Shown: positions 1 through 10,087, numbered from the stretch's first letter. The stretch is 28,477 bases of DNA from Kipferlia bialata (GCA_003568945.1 BDIP01000105.1:3116-31592), one strand, 5' to 3'. Numbers and translations are program-made. The notes: a model not told the origin generated them from the sequence alone.

Positions 1-22
1 CAATATACTCCACCATATACAA

Positions 23-221
23 ATGGGGTGGGTGGGTCTTCATGGTCATGTCAGAACCGGACTCAAGCAAGGTACAAGCTATATATATTTACACTACACT
101 ATATACTATATACTACACTATTTACTATTTACTATATACTATACTATTTGCTATTTACTATACTATATACTCATGGGGTGGGTGGTCTTCATGGTCATGT
201 CAGACCCTGACTCGGGCGAGG
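23..221 (+). repeat. Duplicated exon 3' end with donor, separated by TA-rich DNA
   Basis: A 31-32 nt segment at 23-54 recurs at 173-203 with a single-base length difference. Both copies run on into similar coding-like DNA (MVMSEPDSSK against MVMSDPDSGE) and both end in AG|GT (71 and 221). The roughly 120 nt between them is TA/CTA microsatellite DNA. Only the right copy continues in phase 0 into the next exon at 387, so the left copy is probably a non-functional duplicate. Confidence 0.75.
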
Positions 222-3200
222 TGGGGGTATATTGATATACTATATACTATATATACTACTATACTTTACATACTCCTGGGAAGGTTGGTGTTTGATATAC
301 TCCGTCTCTATCTCGCTCACTACGAGCCCCAGTGGATACATCTGTCTCTATTCCTCTATACATACCTATTCTCTCTCTCACCCCAGGTGATGCTGAAGGA
401 GTGGGACGAGAACAACCTGGAGTGGGACCTCGTTGACGATACCCTTCTGTCCGATGATCGGTTCACAGACCTGGGGGGGTCTGGTGAGTAGTATTTGTAG
501 TATGGCAGTGTCGGTATCACCAGGAGACACGAACAGTGGAGAGATGTGGTGATTCCCCCTCACCCCCTATCCTCACCCCCAGTGGCTATTGGCTGGCCCG
601 GGTGGTACGGCTACTACGCCTTTACCGCGTACTACCTGGACTACCTGATGATCGCTGCATACAACACATGGCCAGGTAGGAACCATGTGTGTATCAGTAT
701 CTATACTGATACTAATACGATTACCTGGGCCAATTACTGGGACTACTACACACACACCTCTGACGCTAGGCAAGACCACCCCTGACACTTCTGTTCCCGA
801 CGGATTCGTGTGTGCGTCCATGAAGCCTAGGATATCACTCGGAGGTACAGCCTACTCCATAGCGGCCATAGTATTTACAAATGCACAAGATATTCGTATC
901 GTCCCTAACTACACCCTTCTCTCACCTACAGGATCCTATCTGGCCCTCACTGGCGGAGAGGACAGTTACGCCTATGTCATCGACCTCAGTGACACAGGTA
1001 GGGATATAGCTCTCTCTGTTGCTACACCGTCCTCTACACCTTCCTCTACCACTTTCCTTACCTCCAGAGGCTGAGTGGCAGCGTCTCTACTGCTCCACAG
1101 GAACCGTGACAGACGTTGTGGTGTACGAATTGGATCTGGACCAGTGGCCGAAGTACAACATTGGGCTGGGCCTGGTGTCAGATGACAGTCCAGACATGAA
1201 CGGGGATATCACAGGTATGTATATGTGTATGTGTGTGCATGTATATACGGTGATATCATAGGTGCCGCCACATCATCCATCCATATACAATAGAGCATGT
1301 ATACATATATATATCTCACTCGCAGGCACCATCACGATGTACGAGTACTCCAAGGAGTCAACTCCTTTGTATATATACATCTATCTATATATGTACAGAT
1401 ATATGATATGTAGGTAGGCATGCATTCCTAACCCCCAGGCACCATCACCATGTATGAGTACTCCAAGGAGTCAGCCACCCACGACGATGGGTTTGTCTAC
1501 AAGTCAACTGTCTATGGCCCTGCAGACGCCTTCCCTAACGGGGTATGTACCCCCCTCTCACTCTCTCTTTAGTCTTCCACCCCTTTCTCACTCAGGATCA
1601 GACGTCTGGAATAGCTGCCTGTGAGTTTGTTGACATGAAGAATGAGTACATGACATGTACCTACGCAGATGGACAGAACGGACCAGCCCTCACGTGAGTA
1701 CTCTCCTTCGTTCTCTCCCCCCTCCTCTCTCTCTTGCTTATTCTCAGATACCACTATATATATATGTGTATATATATATATGCTTACTCCCAGATACCAC
1801 TAGTACTATGATATATATATATATATATGCTTACTCCCAGATACCACTATGAGGATGCCAACGGAGACTATGAGGCAGACGATACGGGAGGCCAGTCATA
1901 CGTCCTGCAGCATGTGGACTACCCCTTCAGTGTACGTATATATATCTCTCTCATACTACCCTTCGCCGCTCTTTTCTTATAGGTACTCTACATATACTTG
2001 CGGTATACGTGGATGGCCAGACCACTTTTGATTAGATATCTCCCTCTCTTTCTATCTTGCTCCTACGCTACCCCCTATTCCCTGTGCTCTTAGTCAGGTT
2101 ACTTGTACATACTCACTATGTCTTATACCCATCTAATGCCCAACTTATACCCCCCTTATACCCAACTTATACCCCCGTTATACCCACCTTATGCCCAGGG
2201 TACCCAGGATACCTTTGCCGGAGATGTGGCGAGACTCCATGAGTACACGTTTGTCGCAGATAGGTACCCTTCCCTCCCCCATATTGTTGCTGTATCTATA
2301 TGTGTACACTACCCCCACTACGTACCCCTTACCTATATATGTATACATACTACTACTATATAGGTAGGTCCACCTCACCCCAGCACAGCCCTCGTTCCTG
2401 GCTCCACTACCGCTGCTGGAGGTATGTGTATGTGTGGTAGGTGTATAGTCGCTATAGTATTGATGCTGTAACTGACATACTAGGTGTGTATGTCATGCGT
2501 GATGTCTATGCAGACGAGGCCACTCTCAGTGTGACTGAGTACACTCTGACTGAGGAGGAGGGCACTCTCTCTCTCTCTCTCCTCACTGACAAGAGCGACT
2601 CCTCTTCCACCCTAACCACACCCCTCCTCGATGGCCAGCTCTGGGTCGAGGTGTACGACTCACAGGGCACCCTCTCCTCAACTGTGGCCACCTACACATT
2701 CGACGAGACTGCCTACACATACACCTTCGACGTGACTATGCCTGTGGTGGCTGGCACCGCTGAGGTCAAGGTGGTACTGGCCGAGTGGTCGATGCTCGAT
2801 ACCAAGCTAGAGTTTGATGTCAAGATTGACGTCCTGTTCACATCTACAGACATTTCTAGTCTGACCGGTACCTCTACTTGTGGCACTGAGACACTCACCT
2901 ATTCCCTGCTGGGCGATGAGGGTGAGGGTGATGGCCCTGTACCATGGACTGAGGACCTTGCTAGTGACATGACTGCAGTGTGGGACGATGCTGCTGAGAC
3001 CACCAACACAGTCACATACACTGACGGAGTGTACTCTGTGGCGGTGGTATACCCTAGTGGAGCAGGTACCTACACCCTCTCCATCAGTGTCATGGGGTCA
3101 GTGCTGCTAGGCACCAGGGAGGTCACGGTGGCACCCACCTTCTCCGCTTCCCTCTCCGTTGTCACTCTGTTGCCTGCACAGTCTCTCTATGGAGCCGCTA

Positions 3201-5435
3201 CCTCGTACCAACTAGTACCTAGGGACGAGTGTGGTCTGCAGATGGACGAGACGGAGACGAGTGTTGCCTTTGCTCTTGGAGACGCCCCTCTCTCCACTCC
3301 TACCATACTGGATACAGCCAACAACTGGACGGTCTCTGTCACATCTGACATCACCTCCGAGGGTCTCTGGACCTTCACAGGCTATGCTGCAGACGGTGTG
3401 ACTGAGGTGGACTCTACAGTGCTGGAGGTGGCACATGAGTACGTCACGGAGGACAGTGTCTCTAGGGGTGTCTCCAAGGGCCTCTCCTCTCTGACAGGCC
3501 TACCCTCTGCTACTGACACTGCCTTCTCTATTGTCTACACGGTGCGTGACCTCTATGGTGAGGCCTTCCTCAGTGATGTCGCCTCTCTGCTCTGGGACGG
3601 GACTGCTATCACTACATGCACGGTAGACACTGTGACAGGTGCTGTGACATGCACTGGCACCAGTGACGTGCATCCGGAGCAGCTGACAGTCGAGGTTGCC
3701 CTACCATCGGGTGAGGTTGTGGTATCCGATGATGTTGACACTGAGTACGGTCTCACCTCCTCCCTCTCCCTCTCCGTCTCCACCCCTTGTGACACCGAGT
3801 CTGCTGAGTTCACACTACTCAGAGACGGCACCCCCTATGTTACTAGCCTTCTCTCTGTCCTCTCTGCCTCATGGGATGACTCTGAGGACCTTACTACTGT
3901 GTCAAAGGGTACCGGTGATGGTGTCTACTACCTGGCTGTTGGAGCGAGAGAGGTTGGGACCCACACCCTGACCGTGTATCTAGACGGGGATGTCCTTTGT
4001 TCAGATACCGTTGACATCGCCCAGGTTGCAGCAGGGACAGACGGTGGCTCAGTCGTGGTGGCCGAGGGAGACGACCCAACTGTAGGGGACACCTTGGTCG
4101 TCCAGGTAAGATGCTCTCCCCCACTATCAGGCAACAGTTGCTCCTCAGTACACCTCTCTCCACTACATGTTTCCCTCTGTGTCAGAGTATCTGCGCTTAC
4201 CTTAGCTGTTGCTCTTGGATACATGTGGTGATCCCATGGATGCCGTAGAGGATATCCCAGCCACACTCAGAGTGAGTGGCTCCTATATGTATATATACTG
4301 TGCTCTGATAGCTACAGAGTGCTTGGCTCCTATAGGGCTTTGACAGTAAGATGCTTGCGTGATATACTCACTGTTGCCTTACCCTAGGTTCGCCGTTCCA
4401 CTACATTCGAGGTGGTGGAGACAGTTGACTTCGTGTCCACCGTCTCTGACGATGCTGCAAAGGTACACACCAAGGAGTCTGTGACCAGCACCAAGTACGC
4501 CGAGTCATGTTAGTTTACGAATCCCCAGTCCACTCTCACCCCCCAGCTATAACTTCTACGCCACACCATCCGCCTTCACCAGTGAGGGTGTGTACTCACT
4601 CGAGGTTCTCTTTGGCGAGAGCGACGTAGCCGTACTCTCTTCCTCCCTCTCGGTGTTCACTGGATATGCTTCAGTGGGTGATGTCTCCGTCGGTGTCTCT
4701 GGGACCCTATCCACCCTCTCAGGCGTGCCATCCTCTGGCTACACTGTTGGTGACCCATACTCCCTGACGCTGGTACTCACCGACCTAGAGGGCACTGCTC
4801 TATCCCAGAATCTGTCCCCTACCTGTACCATGGCGGGTTATGCCATGGATCCAGTGTACGATGCAGCTACCTCTGTCTACACCCTCTCTGGCCTAGTACC
4901 CGAGGTTGAGGACGCCGCGTCCCTTGACGTTGTGTGCAGTGTAGACGGGGTGGAGATGGTACGTGCAGTGTGTTCCCTCGACCAGGGTGGACTACCCTTC
5001 TGGGCATACCTTCTCATTGGAGGTGTGACCCTCTGTCTCATTGGCCTAGGCGTGTACTACTTGTGGACACACCAGACTAAGGACACGTGCAGTGGGATGG
5101 ACAGACACGCCAAGGTACAGGACTCCAAGGTGGACGATGGACTGGTTGGTGTGGGTGGTACTGTTGCTGTAGAGCCAGTCATGGCCGTTCCCGTCATGCC
5201 AGTCCAGACAATTCCGGTAGGGTTTGTGCCTATCGAACTCATTCAGCCCCAGGTGGAGGAGGCAGGTGAGGAGGATGGTCTTCCCAACCCCTCTGTGCCT
5301 GTCAACCCCGACTCTGAGTCCTCGGTAGGGTTTGAGGGCGAGATTGACTGTGACTTCCATGTTGTAGTGGAGGACGGACAGGGGGAGAGAGAGGGAGAGG
5401 ACGAGGCCCTTATGCCACTGGATTGCAAGGTGTGA
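191..5435 (+). CDS. Type I membrane protein: propeller-like N-terminus, filamin-type repeats, TM helix (5' partial)
   Basis: Exons that keep one frame: about 191-220, 387-483, 583-675, 770-844, 932-997, 1068-1214, 1439-1542, 1596-1693, 1841-1931, 2199-2263, 2384-2421, 2484-4105, 4206-4271, 4388-4503 and 4547-5435 (TGA). From 387 they sum to 1,188 codons plus stop. The shortest intron is 43 nt (4504-4546). The part before 2421 has propeller-blade-like segments (GGSYLALTGGEDSYAYVIDL; RFTDLGGSVAIGWPG). The 1.6 kb exon and those after it hold about five Ig-like repeats with the filamin/ABP280 signature 'DGVYSVAV...GTYTLSISVMG' and 'DGVYYLAV...GTHTLTVYLDG'. A hydrophobic helix (LPFWAYLLIGGVTLCLIGLG, about 4992-5065) is followed by an acidic, Pro/Val-rich tail of about 120 residues. 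Filamin repeats bind partners through beta-sheet edges; here they would face outward. The 5' end lies outside the window, so no signal peptide is seen. The boundary of the first exon is uncertain. Confidence 0.8.
1324..1473 (+). repeat. Duplicated exon 5' end with 3' splice site
   Basis: Positions 1324-1360 and 1437-1473 match at 35 of 37 bases. Both start with AG and encode GTITMYEYSKES. After the left copy the sequence turns into TATA-type DNA with a stop in frame. After the right copy the exon continues to its donor at 1543. The left copy is therefore a decoy 3' splice site inside the intron of gene A. Confidence 0.85.
1735..1849 (+). repeat. Three tandem copies of a 3' splice site and exon start
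   Basis: A 22 nt unit ending CAGATACCACTA occurs at 1735-1756, 1781-1802 and 1828-1849. Copies 2 and 3 are identical and copy 1 differs at two bases. The spacers are TA/TGTA microsatellite, and the period is 46-47 nt. Only the third copy continues into the exon encoding YHYEDANGDYEADD. Confidence 0.9.
2120..2198 (+). repeat. Imperfect CTTATACCC minisatellite in an intron of gene A
   Basis: About six imperfect units of roughly 11 nt (TTATACCC with variable C/A spacers) run up to the 3' splice site TTATGCCCAG at 2189-2198. The array forms the polypyrimidine tract of the intron, which probably arose by local slippage. Confidence 0.7.
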
Positions 5436-6680
5436 TATGGTTTGATATGTTACGATATTGTACGCGCCTTGTGTCTCGTATCTGACGTCAGGGTATCAGC
5501 CAGGTGAACCTTCTCACACAGACTGCGGAGGAGGGAGAGCTATAAGTACCCCTTCAATCGACGGTATAGGGACTTGGATATATAGTTAGAGTAGGAGTCT
5601 ACCTGCTCTACCTGTGGGGTGTATCTACTATTGTGTTACGAATCCGCTGATTTGGTATATAGAGTGCCGAGGTAAACATAAATTGTATTTGTAGTCGTTG
5701 ACTGTGTGGTTGCATGGTTTGTACTGCTTGAACCCACTCAGTGTGTAACTCTGTGAGCTCTACCGTACACCCACTCTAAAGTCATACGCTGCCTTTTACC
5801 AGGCCAACTTTGTTCGAATGATTAATTGATATAGAAAGACTAACCTCAGTCACCTATTTCATGGGGAGTGTTGTCAACCTAGGGCAAGGACCAGCCCTTC
5901 GAGAGATCTGTGTCACACAGGCCGTTGCTAGCTGTAACCAGCCTAGCCCAGTCGGTCAGTGATTTCACACGCCTGTTGAAGGTAACCTCTAATGACGGTG
6001 TGACTCTTGACGCGGTCGCTGTAGCGGTATACGAGTCGTATCCGTTAAACGAACAGGTGATATGGCAAGTTCTTCACGCATCAAGTGCTCTTAACTTTAG
6101 AGTCTTAAGTCACCATTGAGGGGCTCTTTGGTGCCGAGGGAAACCAATCTTAAGCTACAACCTTATGAGATCAACCCGTGGCTGCTGCTCTCATTCAGGT
6201 AGCATACGTTGATAACTCCTGGAACACAACCCCTGGGTATCATGGAGTATATTCAATATACTATATTGTTCTTAGTACAATCTACTACTTCTTCTTGAAA
6301 GGCACACAAGTTGTGTGACACAACCAAGGGTGGAAACTTTCCACTGGAAAGTAGGCATATTGGTGTGCACTAGCCGATACTTGTATCATCATGTCTATTC
6401 GCATCCGGACCAGTCCAAACATATAGCAATGATTGACTCTACGCACTTGTGAGGTGGTCGGACCTACATGGTTTGTATATAGGTCCGCCAGTACGGATCC
6501 TGTGACAGAACCTGTCAGACAGGACCTGTCACTGCCTTGCGGTATGTCAGTGACAAATGTACAATGAACAATGTACACTGATCATATACACACTCTATTG
6601 TCTCTTAGTTAACATGTAAATATACAATTGAATACACAGGAATATGGAAGGGAGACCCCCCCTCCTCTCTCCCTCTCTCT
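5436..6680. other. Convergent spacer between genes A and B, hairpin-rich on the right side
   Basis: This spacer holds the 3' flanks of two convergent genes. Base composition is lower in GC than the genes. A CTGACGTCAG palindrome containing a CRE-like TGACGTCA core lies at 5482-5491. An open stretch at 5910-6119 (containing DGVTLDAVAVAVYES) has no recognisable start, partner exons or family and may be a gene remnant or chance. The right third (6246-6532) is dense in palindromes and is listed separately. I see no convincing gene here. Confidence 0.5.
6246..6532. repeat. Cluster of short perfect palindromes
   Basis: Inverted repeats with a one-base centre lie at 6246-6262 (AGTATATT-C-AATATACT), 6303-6317 (CACACAA-G-TTGTGTG), 6311-6323 (TTGTGT-G-ACACAA) and 6336-6352 (ACTTTCCA-C-TGGAAAGT). 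Arms CGGACCTA (6459-6466) and TAGGTCCG (6480-6487) flank a 13 nt loop. A 31 nt near-palindrome occupies 6502-6532, with nested arms GTGACAG/CTGTCAC and CCTGTC/GACAGG and one central A. Each could form a hairpin in DNA or RNA. Confidence 0.85.
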
Positions 6681-8250
6681 TTACTCCACAGACCCAGGGA
6701 GAGACACCTCCCGTGCTGGAGCCTCCATCGAGACCTCCTCCTGCCCCTGCTCCGCCTCCACACTGGCAGTATCAGTGGGGTTGGCCTCGAGGTCGTCGGC
6801 CTTGGACTCAACGGAGCTGCGTCTGAGTCTCCTGGGCCTGACTGCATCCATGAAGGGAGCCACACCCACCACAGCGTCACCCACAGTGGGTGAGAGGTAG
6901 GTGGCAGCTACCACGGCAACAGGGATAACAGCCACAGCAGCTACCAGCACAAGGCCCCAGATACTGCCACCCTCGACGGTAACACTGCCTGAGGTAGGAG
7001 TAAGAGAGACAGTGTGCATTAGAGCTTTGGAAGAGAGGTGAAGTAATGGCGTTCAGAGAGAGAGGTGATGAAGTTGGCTCCACTCTACCTGTGGCAAAGG
7101 CGACGCCGTCAATGGCAGCAGAGAGAGAGACGTCTCCCTTGGTAGAGAGTGACGCTGCAGCCTGGTACACAGAGGCAGCAGCCACCCAGGCAGCAGGGTG
7201 GGCGACACCACCCACTGATAGCACCACGTCACTGGATGCCTCTATCGTGTTGCTGTACTGGTCGACAGGGGACATTGAGACGGTGAGGGTGTCGCCCTTG
7301 TTGGCGACGGCCTGGTGCGACATGGAAGAGAGAGAGGGGTAGACAGGGCCGGCGACAATGGTGACACTTCCCGTCTTGAACTCTGCTCCTGAAGGTGAGG
7401 CAGGAGACCGATAGACCGATAGATGGATAGATAGCTGACAGAGGAGAAGGGTAAAGAGGGCTACAACCAGAGAGAGAAAGAGAGAGTACCTGACACTCCA
7501 TCATAGATGACTATAGGCTGCTCTCCAGCTGTGGTGAGGCCTGTAAGGTCAGGACACTCCCACCCCATAACAAAGGAGCCTGGTATAAGGGACTGGAGAC
7601 AGAGAGAGGACGGTTACTATGACAGGGGAGGAAGATAGGAGGGTATAGGTGGGGGAAAGTCCCCTATTGCTAGAGAGTGCCAACCACACGTACATGGTGC
7701 GGGTGCTGTGTCGTTTGGGAGGCCGATGCTGAAGGAGTAAGGGTCCCTGTGGTCTGGGATGATGAGCACAGTCTCGGGCGAGTAAGGACTGAACGAGACA
7801 GAGACGGCATCCCCGGCAACAGTGGCTGAGGTTTGGATAACGGAGGTTGCGGCATCAGGGACACCGCACTGGGTCTGCACAGTGGCCTGGGTTAGGTATA
7901 TACTAGGATACATAAGTATATAGAGAGCCATATATATAGTATCAGGGACACCACACTGGGTCTGCACAGTGGCCTGGGTTAGGGGTATGAGTATCTAGTA
8001 CATATATATATGCTAGATACACAAATATATAGAGAGCCACATATAGAGTATGAGGGACACCGCACTGGGTCTGGACGGTGGCCTTGGCTAAGGAGTATAG
8101 ATATAGATATACAGATCATATACGGGTATATATATAGAGAGAGCCATATATATTGTATGAGGCACACCACACTGGGTCTGGACGGTGGCCTGGGGTAATG
8201 CGGTAGGGGGGGGGGGAGGGAGAGAGAGAGAGACAGTGGGGATTGCATGC

Positions 8251-8296
<46 letters not shown>

Positions 8297-8310
8297 ATAT
8301 ATACCTATGC

Positions 8311-8353
<43 letters not shown>

Positions 8354-8801
8354 TACATACTTGGTCAATGTACCCGTGAAGGCATTCGTCTATACTATAT
8401 AATGATTATTATATAGTATGTATTATATAGTATACAATATATACCTGGTCAATGTACTCGTGACTCCTGACATAGGCTGCGGCATGGAACCCGGTGGCCG
8501 AGTTGGGCGTGAAGGTGAAGGAGTATGTCTGGGTGGCATTGTCCCACACTGGAGTTATGGGAGACAAAGAGAGAGGAAGAGAGGGAGAGAGTACCTGGGG
8601 ATATGGGATCCTCAGCCCCTACCACATTGGATATCTCAATTGTGAATGTCTCTGGCTCCCCGGCCTGGGAGTTGGGGAGAGAAAGGGGGGGGGGAGAGAG
8701 AGAGAGAGAGAGGGTGGAGGGGGAGAGATGTGCACCTGTGTGTTTGTGGTACTGAGACTGCCTGACCCGTCGTAGTAGGACATGGTGTTCCCATACTGGT
8801 C
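6681..8801 (-). CDS. Filamin-repeat type I membrane protein, C-terminal part (5' exons missing)
   Basis: Exons in transcript order: 8801-8736, 8664-8595, 8548-8445, 7886-7694, 7579-7490, 7388-7089, 6988-6681 (TAA), summing to 376 codons plus stop. They encode Ig-like segments of filamin type (DQYGNTMSYYDGSGSL; WDNATQTYSFTFTPNSATGF; YSNTIEASSDVVLSVGG). A TM helix (IWGLVLVAAVAVIPVAVVAA) follows, then a tail of about 75 residues with a basic patch (RPRRLRRSS) and an acidic end. The architecture matches the C-terminal half of the neighbour at 191-5435, so the two may be paralogues in convergent orientation. The first exon is uncertain: VTLE just upstream of the chosen acceptor fits the filamin pattern, but no AG precedes it. 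No exon is found to its right before the homopolymer junction at 8899-8955, so the gene is truncated there. Confidence 0.75.
7854..8199 (-). repeat. Four tandem copies of a 3' splice site and exon start in gene B
   Basis: Near-identical 43-44 nt blocks begin at 7854, 7941, 8050 and 8157. Each carries, on the minus strand, an acceptor-like CCCAG or a degenerate form of it and the exon start encoding ATVQTQCGVP. Between blocks lies TA-rich DNA that itself repeats a TATAGAGAGCCATATATA-like core, so the whole is a 4-unit minisatellite with periods of 87, 109 and 107 nt. Only the leftmost block continues into the full exon (7886-7694). The 87 nt unit is open in frame, so use of the second acceptor would add 29 residues. 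Confidence 0.9.
8255..8350. repeat. TA/TG microsatellite in an intron of gene B
   Basis: Long (TA)n, then (TG)n, then (TA)n tracts, interrupted by CCTATGCG, fill most of the intron between the exon ending at 8445 and the exon starting at 7886 of gene B. Confidence 0.95.
8357..8463 (-). repeat. Duplicated exon 3' end with 5' splice site in gene B
   Basis: Positions 8357-8379 and 8441-8463 match at 21 of 23 bases. On the minus strand both encode YIDQ followed by a donor (GTATGT after the left copy's CAA; GTATAT after the right copy's CAG). The right copy ends the real exon at 8445; the left is a decoy within the intron. Confidence 0.85.
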
Positions 8802-8898
8802 CTCAAGAGTGACATGGGGTTAGAGCAACTCTCAGGTGATATATATAGTTAGTGATAAATATATATTGATAGATAGATTGACCTGGGGTAGAGACGAT

Positions 8899-8933
<35 letters not shown>

Positions 8934-8955
8934 GGGGGGGGCCCCCCCACCCCCA
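8899..8955. repeat. G-run/C-run homopolymer junction
   Basis: A run of 34 G (8899-8932), one A, eight G, then directly seven C, A and five C. The G-run has the polarity seen in introns of minus-strand genes and the C-run that of plus-strand introns. The switch coincides with the change of coding strand between genes B and C. Both genes lack 5' exons here, so this is a rearrangement point or an assembly join. Confidence 0.8.
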
Positions 8956-8956
8956 G

Positions 8957-9571
8957 CCGATGAGGTGTACAACATGGCCGAGGAGGGAGATGAGGAGGTG
9001 GACGAGGATGTACTCGAGATGATACAGGTGCGCACGGGGTCTCATTACAGTGTGGCGCCATGATGAGTGTCATCCATATAAATATAGTCCCCCCTCACCC
9101 CCTAGGAGACCAGCAGACACATGGATAACACTACGTCTGATGCATACCTAGGAGGGTGGTGCGACTGGATCCAGGACGTCCAGTACCCAGAGTGCCCAGG
9201 TGGATACTATATAGTGCATAGTCATACAAATACTATATATATACTATATATGCATTGTCATTGAGTTCCCGCAGTGCCCATGTACACAGTGGGTTACGTG
9301 TACACATAAGTATAATCAAGTGGATACACTAGCATATACACTACCATGAGTACCCAGAGTGCCTGTGTGTGGCACTGACGTCTCTCTCTTTCACACACAC
9401 CCTCCTCCCCCCCCCCTCATGACAGAGTGTGGAGAGGCCATGCGTGAGGTTGTGCTGAACATGGACACCCTGTCGGACATCGACTTCATGTGGGGGGACT
9501 CGGGGACAGGCCAGGTGTGCCAGTGTGAGACCCACCGACACATCATGGCACTCACATGGGCATCCCACTAG
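8957..9571 (+). CDS. DUF1963/YwqG-like protein, C-terminal part (5' exons missing)
   Basis: Exons 8957-9027, 9106-9199 and 9426-9571 (TAG) join in one frame. The result contains LGGWCDWIQDVQYPECPECG and then VVLNMDTLSDIDFMWGDSGT, ending in ALTWASH. The order GG-W--W-Q, CPxCG, then a FMWGDxGxGxxxxC segment is that of the C-terminal half of the DUF1963/YwqG family, small cytosolic proteins of poorly known biochemical role. The CPECG pair suggests a metal-binding knuckle with the later CQC. The family is usually some 200-270 residues, but only about 103 are present. The first exon needs one upstream base from an exon that is not in the window, because the C/G-run junction lies immediately upstream. 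The intron 9200-9425 contains two decoys that could mislead a gene predictor. Confidence 0.65.
9182..9363 (+). repeat. Exon end of gene C copied into the next intron
   Basis: AGTACCCAGAGTGCC at 9182-9196, the last coding bases before the donor, recurs exactly at 9349-9363 inside the intron. The string GTGGATACT/GTGGATACA right after the donor is also repeated near 9320. The intron copy is followed by open sequence but does not keep the CPECG reading, so I treat it as a decoy. Confidence 0.6.
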
Positions 9572-10087
9572 GCAGGGAGATGTGCCCCGGTGACTCAGCT
9601 AGGCTTGGCCAGTGGGTGTTCTACACTATCGATATATATCGATACACCCATGGTTGAGGCACCGTATCCTTGGGGAGTCAGGATGGTTGGGTGGTGAGTT
9701 TGTGATGGGTGTCGTGTCAATTCCCAGCCCGCTTGAGTGCCATTAGACCACTGTTAGAATATATACGTGTTCCGTGTACTCCGTTGTGATCAGGTCTCTT
9801 AACCACCGAGGATATATATAGTAGTAGTTATCGTGGGTGCAGAATGTGGATTGCTACTAATACATATCAAAGCTATCTTTACTCAGCAATATATGGATTC
9901 ACATATATAGATCTAGATACTGAGTACATCTATACGTAATGACGCCAAGTCCTGAGTCAGGACTCCTGACTGGACATAGACGTATAGAATCTACTGACTG
10001 CCATCGGTGTGGAATCCAAAGAGAGGCACTCTCTCTTTACCAACTAATTATATAGAACCAAGTAACCTGATTGGCTTGGCACCATAG
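9572..10087. other. Spacer between genes C and D with palindromes
   Basis: No gene is seen. The spacer holds an 18 nt perfect palindrome (TATCGATAT/ATATCGATA, 9627-9644). Two overlapping 7-1-7 palindromes lie at 9949-9963 (GTCCTGA-G-TCAGGAC) and 9956-9970 (GTCAGGA-C-TCCTGAC). It must contain the promoter of gene D. A TATATAGAAC string lies about 40 bases upstream of its ATG, but I cannot show that it acts. Confidence 0.6.

Noticed and set aside
5910-6119. Open frame with DGVTLDAVAVAVYES, faintly reminiscent of SPFH/band-7 proteins
   Set aside because: No start, no partner exons and no second motif could be found; the similarity is too short to support a call.
8836-9073. Minus- and plus-strand frames encoding poly-Pro/poly-Gly across 8899-8950
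   Set aside because: They are homopolymer translations; the real coding signal on the right (ADEVYNMAEEG...) belongs to the plus-strand exon of gene C.
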